This document shows positions 61,191 through 64,000 of a stretch of DNA of 64,000 bases, piece after piece. Numbering within the stretch: position 1 is the first letter of the stretch; every line of letters starts with the position of its first letter. Below the pieces are notes generated by a model, which worked only from the letters and a program-made list of their open reading frames with translations, made no database searches and was not told where the DNA came from. This DNA comes from Apostichopus japonicus (Eukaryota; Echinodermata; Holothuroidea; Aspidochirotida; Stichopodidae), in the NCBI RefSeq assembly GCF_037975245.1, contig NC_092569.1, positions 11,835,001 to 11,899,000 on the forward strand, given 5' to 3'. Both the position numbers and the translations under genes were made by a program.

Positions 61191-62158
61191 GCATTTATCG
61201 ACAGCAAAACTATATAATCAAAAAAGAATACAGGCTCATGTCTCAATGGTATGTCTATTTATTAACTGTCTGGATATTAAATTGACAATAAATCCACCAA
61301 CGGGTGAAGATTTACCCTGGGAAGAAAGGTTCAGTGGTTTGGTAATTTAATAATTGATGGAGTAAAGATATAGTAATAAAGTCGCATGGATATATGTTTC
61401 TTTCTCTCCGAAATCCAACTGGGAACTGTTCGGATTGGTATTGACCTGAGACAAAAAGTGTAGACAGACTAAAACAGGTGATATTTTCGTCACTCAAACA
61501 ACGTACCCAAGACCTCCAACCATATTCCCAACCCCTCTTACTCCCTTTTTTTACAGTAGAAAGTAATAGTGCATGCATGCTTACTTTTAGCGGAAGTTAG
61601 CATTCGTAGGCTGTACCCGGTACATAATGTGTGAGATACTTTCCGCTGTCTTTTATTTTATTTTATAGGTGTAGGCATATCCATGTATCACTACTATCTA
61701 TTGGACGGTACGGAGAACGTCTGCAGTGAGCTAATAGTTGCTAGGTTACGGCCCACAGTAAATCCTATTCCAACCCGCCCCTCCCTACCCTATGTAAAAC
61801 TGACGAAAACCCATAACGTTCCCCACAAATCCTCTCTTCAACCAAACAGTATAATAGCAACTGCACGCGGTCAATGTTATCAAATGTGTTTCCCGCCTCC
61901 CTCCCTCCCATCCCCCCTCCCATCCCTCCGCTTCCCAGTTTCCATCCCTTCGCCCATATTTGTTCCATTACCTTTCGGTATATGCAGGATTATTCCAGCT
62001 GCTTAGGCACGTTCTATATACCATGTTATACCATGCATATTGTCTGCAAAACGCTATTAGTCTTCCACTAAATCTGCACAGCTACTCTTTCAACTCCCTT
62101 CCCTCCCCTTCCCTCCCCTTCCCTCTCCCAACTCCCCTCCCCCACCTGTTAGTTTGCC
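61191..62158. other. Intergenic, no gene supported
   Basis: CT-rich tracts (CCCTCC type) at 61895-61945 and 62093-62145 produce Pro/Ser-rich open frames that are not credible proteins. Confidence 0.45.
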
Positions 62159-62166
62159 CTTGCTAC

Positions 62167-62514
62167 CATAGGCGTAAGGAGTCCAATTTGATTGGGGGGG
62201 GGGGGGGGCTGTAACGACTTGCCCGACAAATATAACCAAAATTTTTCAAGCGCTCCGCGCGCGTTCAATATGTTAATATACATATCATATAGGCATGCAT
62301 CGGTTATTTCATCGCATGCCATCGTGTACCGTACGGTCCGTGAAAGTTGTGCAGTATACTGCGGGATGCTAATGTAAACAACGAGATGTCTTATGTAGCT
62401 GGAGAAAAAGCATGGAGGGCCAATTATGTCAAAACCCTCTTTAACATTGGTAATGGCGAATTACTGCAGCCCCACCAGCCCCCCCCCCCCGCTTCCTACG
62501 CCTATACGCCTATG
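62167..62514. mobile_element. Non-autonomous hAT-type element (348 bp) with perfect 8-bp target duplication
   Basis: The left end CATAGGCGTAAGGAG and right end CGCCTATACGCCTATG are inverted repeats; the right end has an extra copy of the CGCCTAT motif. CTTGCTAC flanks both sides exactly (62159-62166 and 62515-62522). Poly-G just inside the left end and poly-C just inside the right end mirror the elements at 11917 and 33227. Non-coding. Confidence 0.8.
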
Positions 62515-62522
62515 CTTGCTAC

Positions 62523-64000
62523 TGTTGTCTCGACTCGTTGCTGATTGTTTTTTTCTAAGCCTAATTAGTGCTGTGATGTTGCGACATCTAGCTACTTCGT
62601 TACATCGGCACCTTGTTTGTTCCATAAACGGATTTGCTTTTAGCGCGGCGACAAATCACCACTTCCTTATAAAGAAAAGAATAGAATAGGCACGCGCCTC
62701 TGCAAACCACAGACAACAGTAACATATAGATCATACTTAGCTCGCGTGTACCTTCTCTTGTAGAAGTGTAAAGAATGATAGAACAACACAAAGCTGTCCA
62801 TTGACTGAGTTGTTATTCAATAAAACGAGTGTAATCCTTTCTGTTTGTCTGTTAATTTTACTTCTTTGTAACACAAATGATAAGATCCGATTTGAGTGAT
62901 AGTCGTGGTAGGCCTAAGCACCGCGGTTTTACCAGCACAATTCTGTATTCTTGCCCGCTTCTTAACAGCTCGCGTGGCTAGTCAATTTGGCCCGATACAC
63001 ACAACATCATGCCTCCCCCCTCGCTTCCGCGTTTGTATACCTGCATATTTTTACCCCATGGATCTACTGAACAGTCTTTGTTTAAAGAGCCATATTTTCA
63101 ACACCCTTTTTATTTTAATATCCAACTTATCACTAACTCTCTCTCTCTCTCGTCCTTTGTCTGTGATAATTTCGAAAATCGGAGAGCATGAATGTTTTTT
63201 GCTCTGTTTCGTTTTTGTATTTTTTTGGGGGGGAGGGGAGGGGGTGCTTTCTTTCATAACACTGTTACTCTTTACATAACATATACTTGCATGTTCCTGA
63301 ACTATATATATATTTCAATAGAAGTCTGTTTTTCATGACGTCACCATATCTTTGATAAATGACGCCAAGATTGACCCTTCCAACGTTTCGTATTATCTCC
63401 TTTTTTCCCCTTCTGGTTCCGCCGTTTCTACTTTGGAGAAGAAAATATATATAATAATAAATCAGCTATACTTAGAACAATGTATGTTAAAGGTACAACA
63501 ACAACAACAACAAAATCACCTTAAATATTTTCTTTCTGCATTATTTTAGGTGGAAATATATTAATTGATGGTTCTGATGTAATAGCTTATAATTCTTCTA
63601 ACTCTGATAATAACATAGGTCTTATATGGGAATATTTCAATGGTATCTTTCAATTGTATATTATAATCGAGAGATTTGACCTTGTTTCGAATCTATTGTA
63701 ATACGCCACTACAACTTTTGCACACTCCCTCCCTCCCTCCCTTCTTCAGCAGTAACACTGGACGGGACGTTAATCAAATGTAATATGCAAGGTTCTTCCA
63801 CCGTAAGAATGCTGACCTTATAATGACAAAATAAATCGATTATATCTGTTTTAAAAGGGGGGGGGGGGGGTAGGGGGAGAAGGAAGCTAACAGCCAACGT
63901 GAGCGCGTTTGGTTTCTTAGAATGGGGAAGTTTGATGATGGTTAACACTCTAATACAAAACAAATTTAATATATCTATTATCGAAACAAGAACAACACGG
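62523..64000. other. Window end, no gene supported
   Basis: Contains a short (CAA)n run at 63496-63511, a CCCT run at 63724-63742 and a poly-G tract at 63856-63871. Open frames of 60-127 codons have no domains and cross low-complexity sequence. Confidence 0.45.

Noticed and set aside
61683-62214. Pro/Ser-rich open frames
   Set aside because: Come from CCCTCC-type low-complexity sequence.

Overview
This is animal (metazoan) nuclear DNA: AT-rich, with split genes carrying GT-AG introns, wide gene-poor spaces, many microsatellites and minisatellites, and many transposon remnants. The gene set (a glial-cells-missing transcription factor, a secreted fibrinogen-related protein, a BTB-BACK-Kelch protein and TMEM234) fits a marine deuterostome invertebrate, most likely an echinoderm. 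A sea cucumber is my best guess, but it is inferred from gene content and repeat style, not proven.

Layout. (1) 2.4-18.1 kb, + strand: a six-exon gene for a secreted fibrinogen-domain (FReD) protein with a signal peptide, a Ser/Thr/Pro repeat stalk, an EGF-like module and a C-terminal FReD. Its large second intron (3.4-14.4 kb) is full of repeats: a 76-bp minisatellite, two foldback-like elements whose inverted ends are tandem arrays flanked by 9-bp direct repeats, a hAT-type element and a small MITE. (2) 18.9-19.8 kb: a long GGAT/GGCT/GGAT microsatellite. (3) 20-34 kb: no convincing gene; a Penelope-like element (PLE) endonuclease fragment, minisatellites, a tRNA-derived SINE, hAT-type elements and a dispersed 200-bp repeat pair. 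(4) 34.7-36.5 kb, - strand: an intact single-coding-exon BTB-BACK-Kelch gene whose stop codon lies inside a 19-bp minisatellite. (5) 40.6-43.8 kb, - strand: two exons of TMEM234 with a LINE tail in the intron; the last exon is not securely found. (6) 44-49 kb: telomere-like repeats, a possible promoter, and an element with 122-bp inverted repeats. (7) 49.8-57.0 kb, - strand: a complete six-exon gcm gene (827 codons before the stop). (8) 58-61.2 kb: a decayed PLE whose own coding sequence has expanded into 68-bp and 133-bp tandem arrays, a LINE tail, and a large perfect inverted repeat embedded in (TA)n. (9) 61.2-64 kb: one hAT-type element, otherwise no gene.

The four genes do not form an operon or pathway. 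Kelch, TMEM234 and gcm are all on the - strand; the FReD gene is on the + strand. The most distinctive content is the transposon biology: foldback-like elements with array-based termini, minisatellites born from PLE coding sequence, and five non-autonomous hAT-type elements with recognisable 8-bp target duplications.
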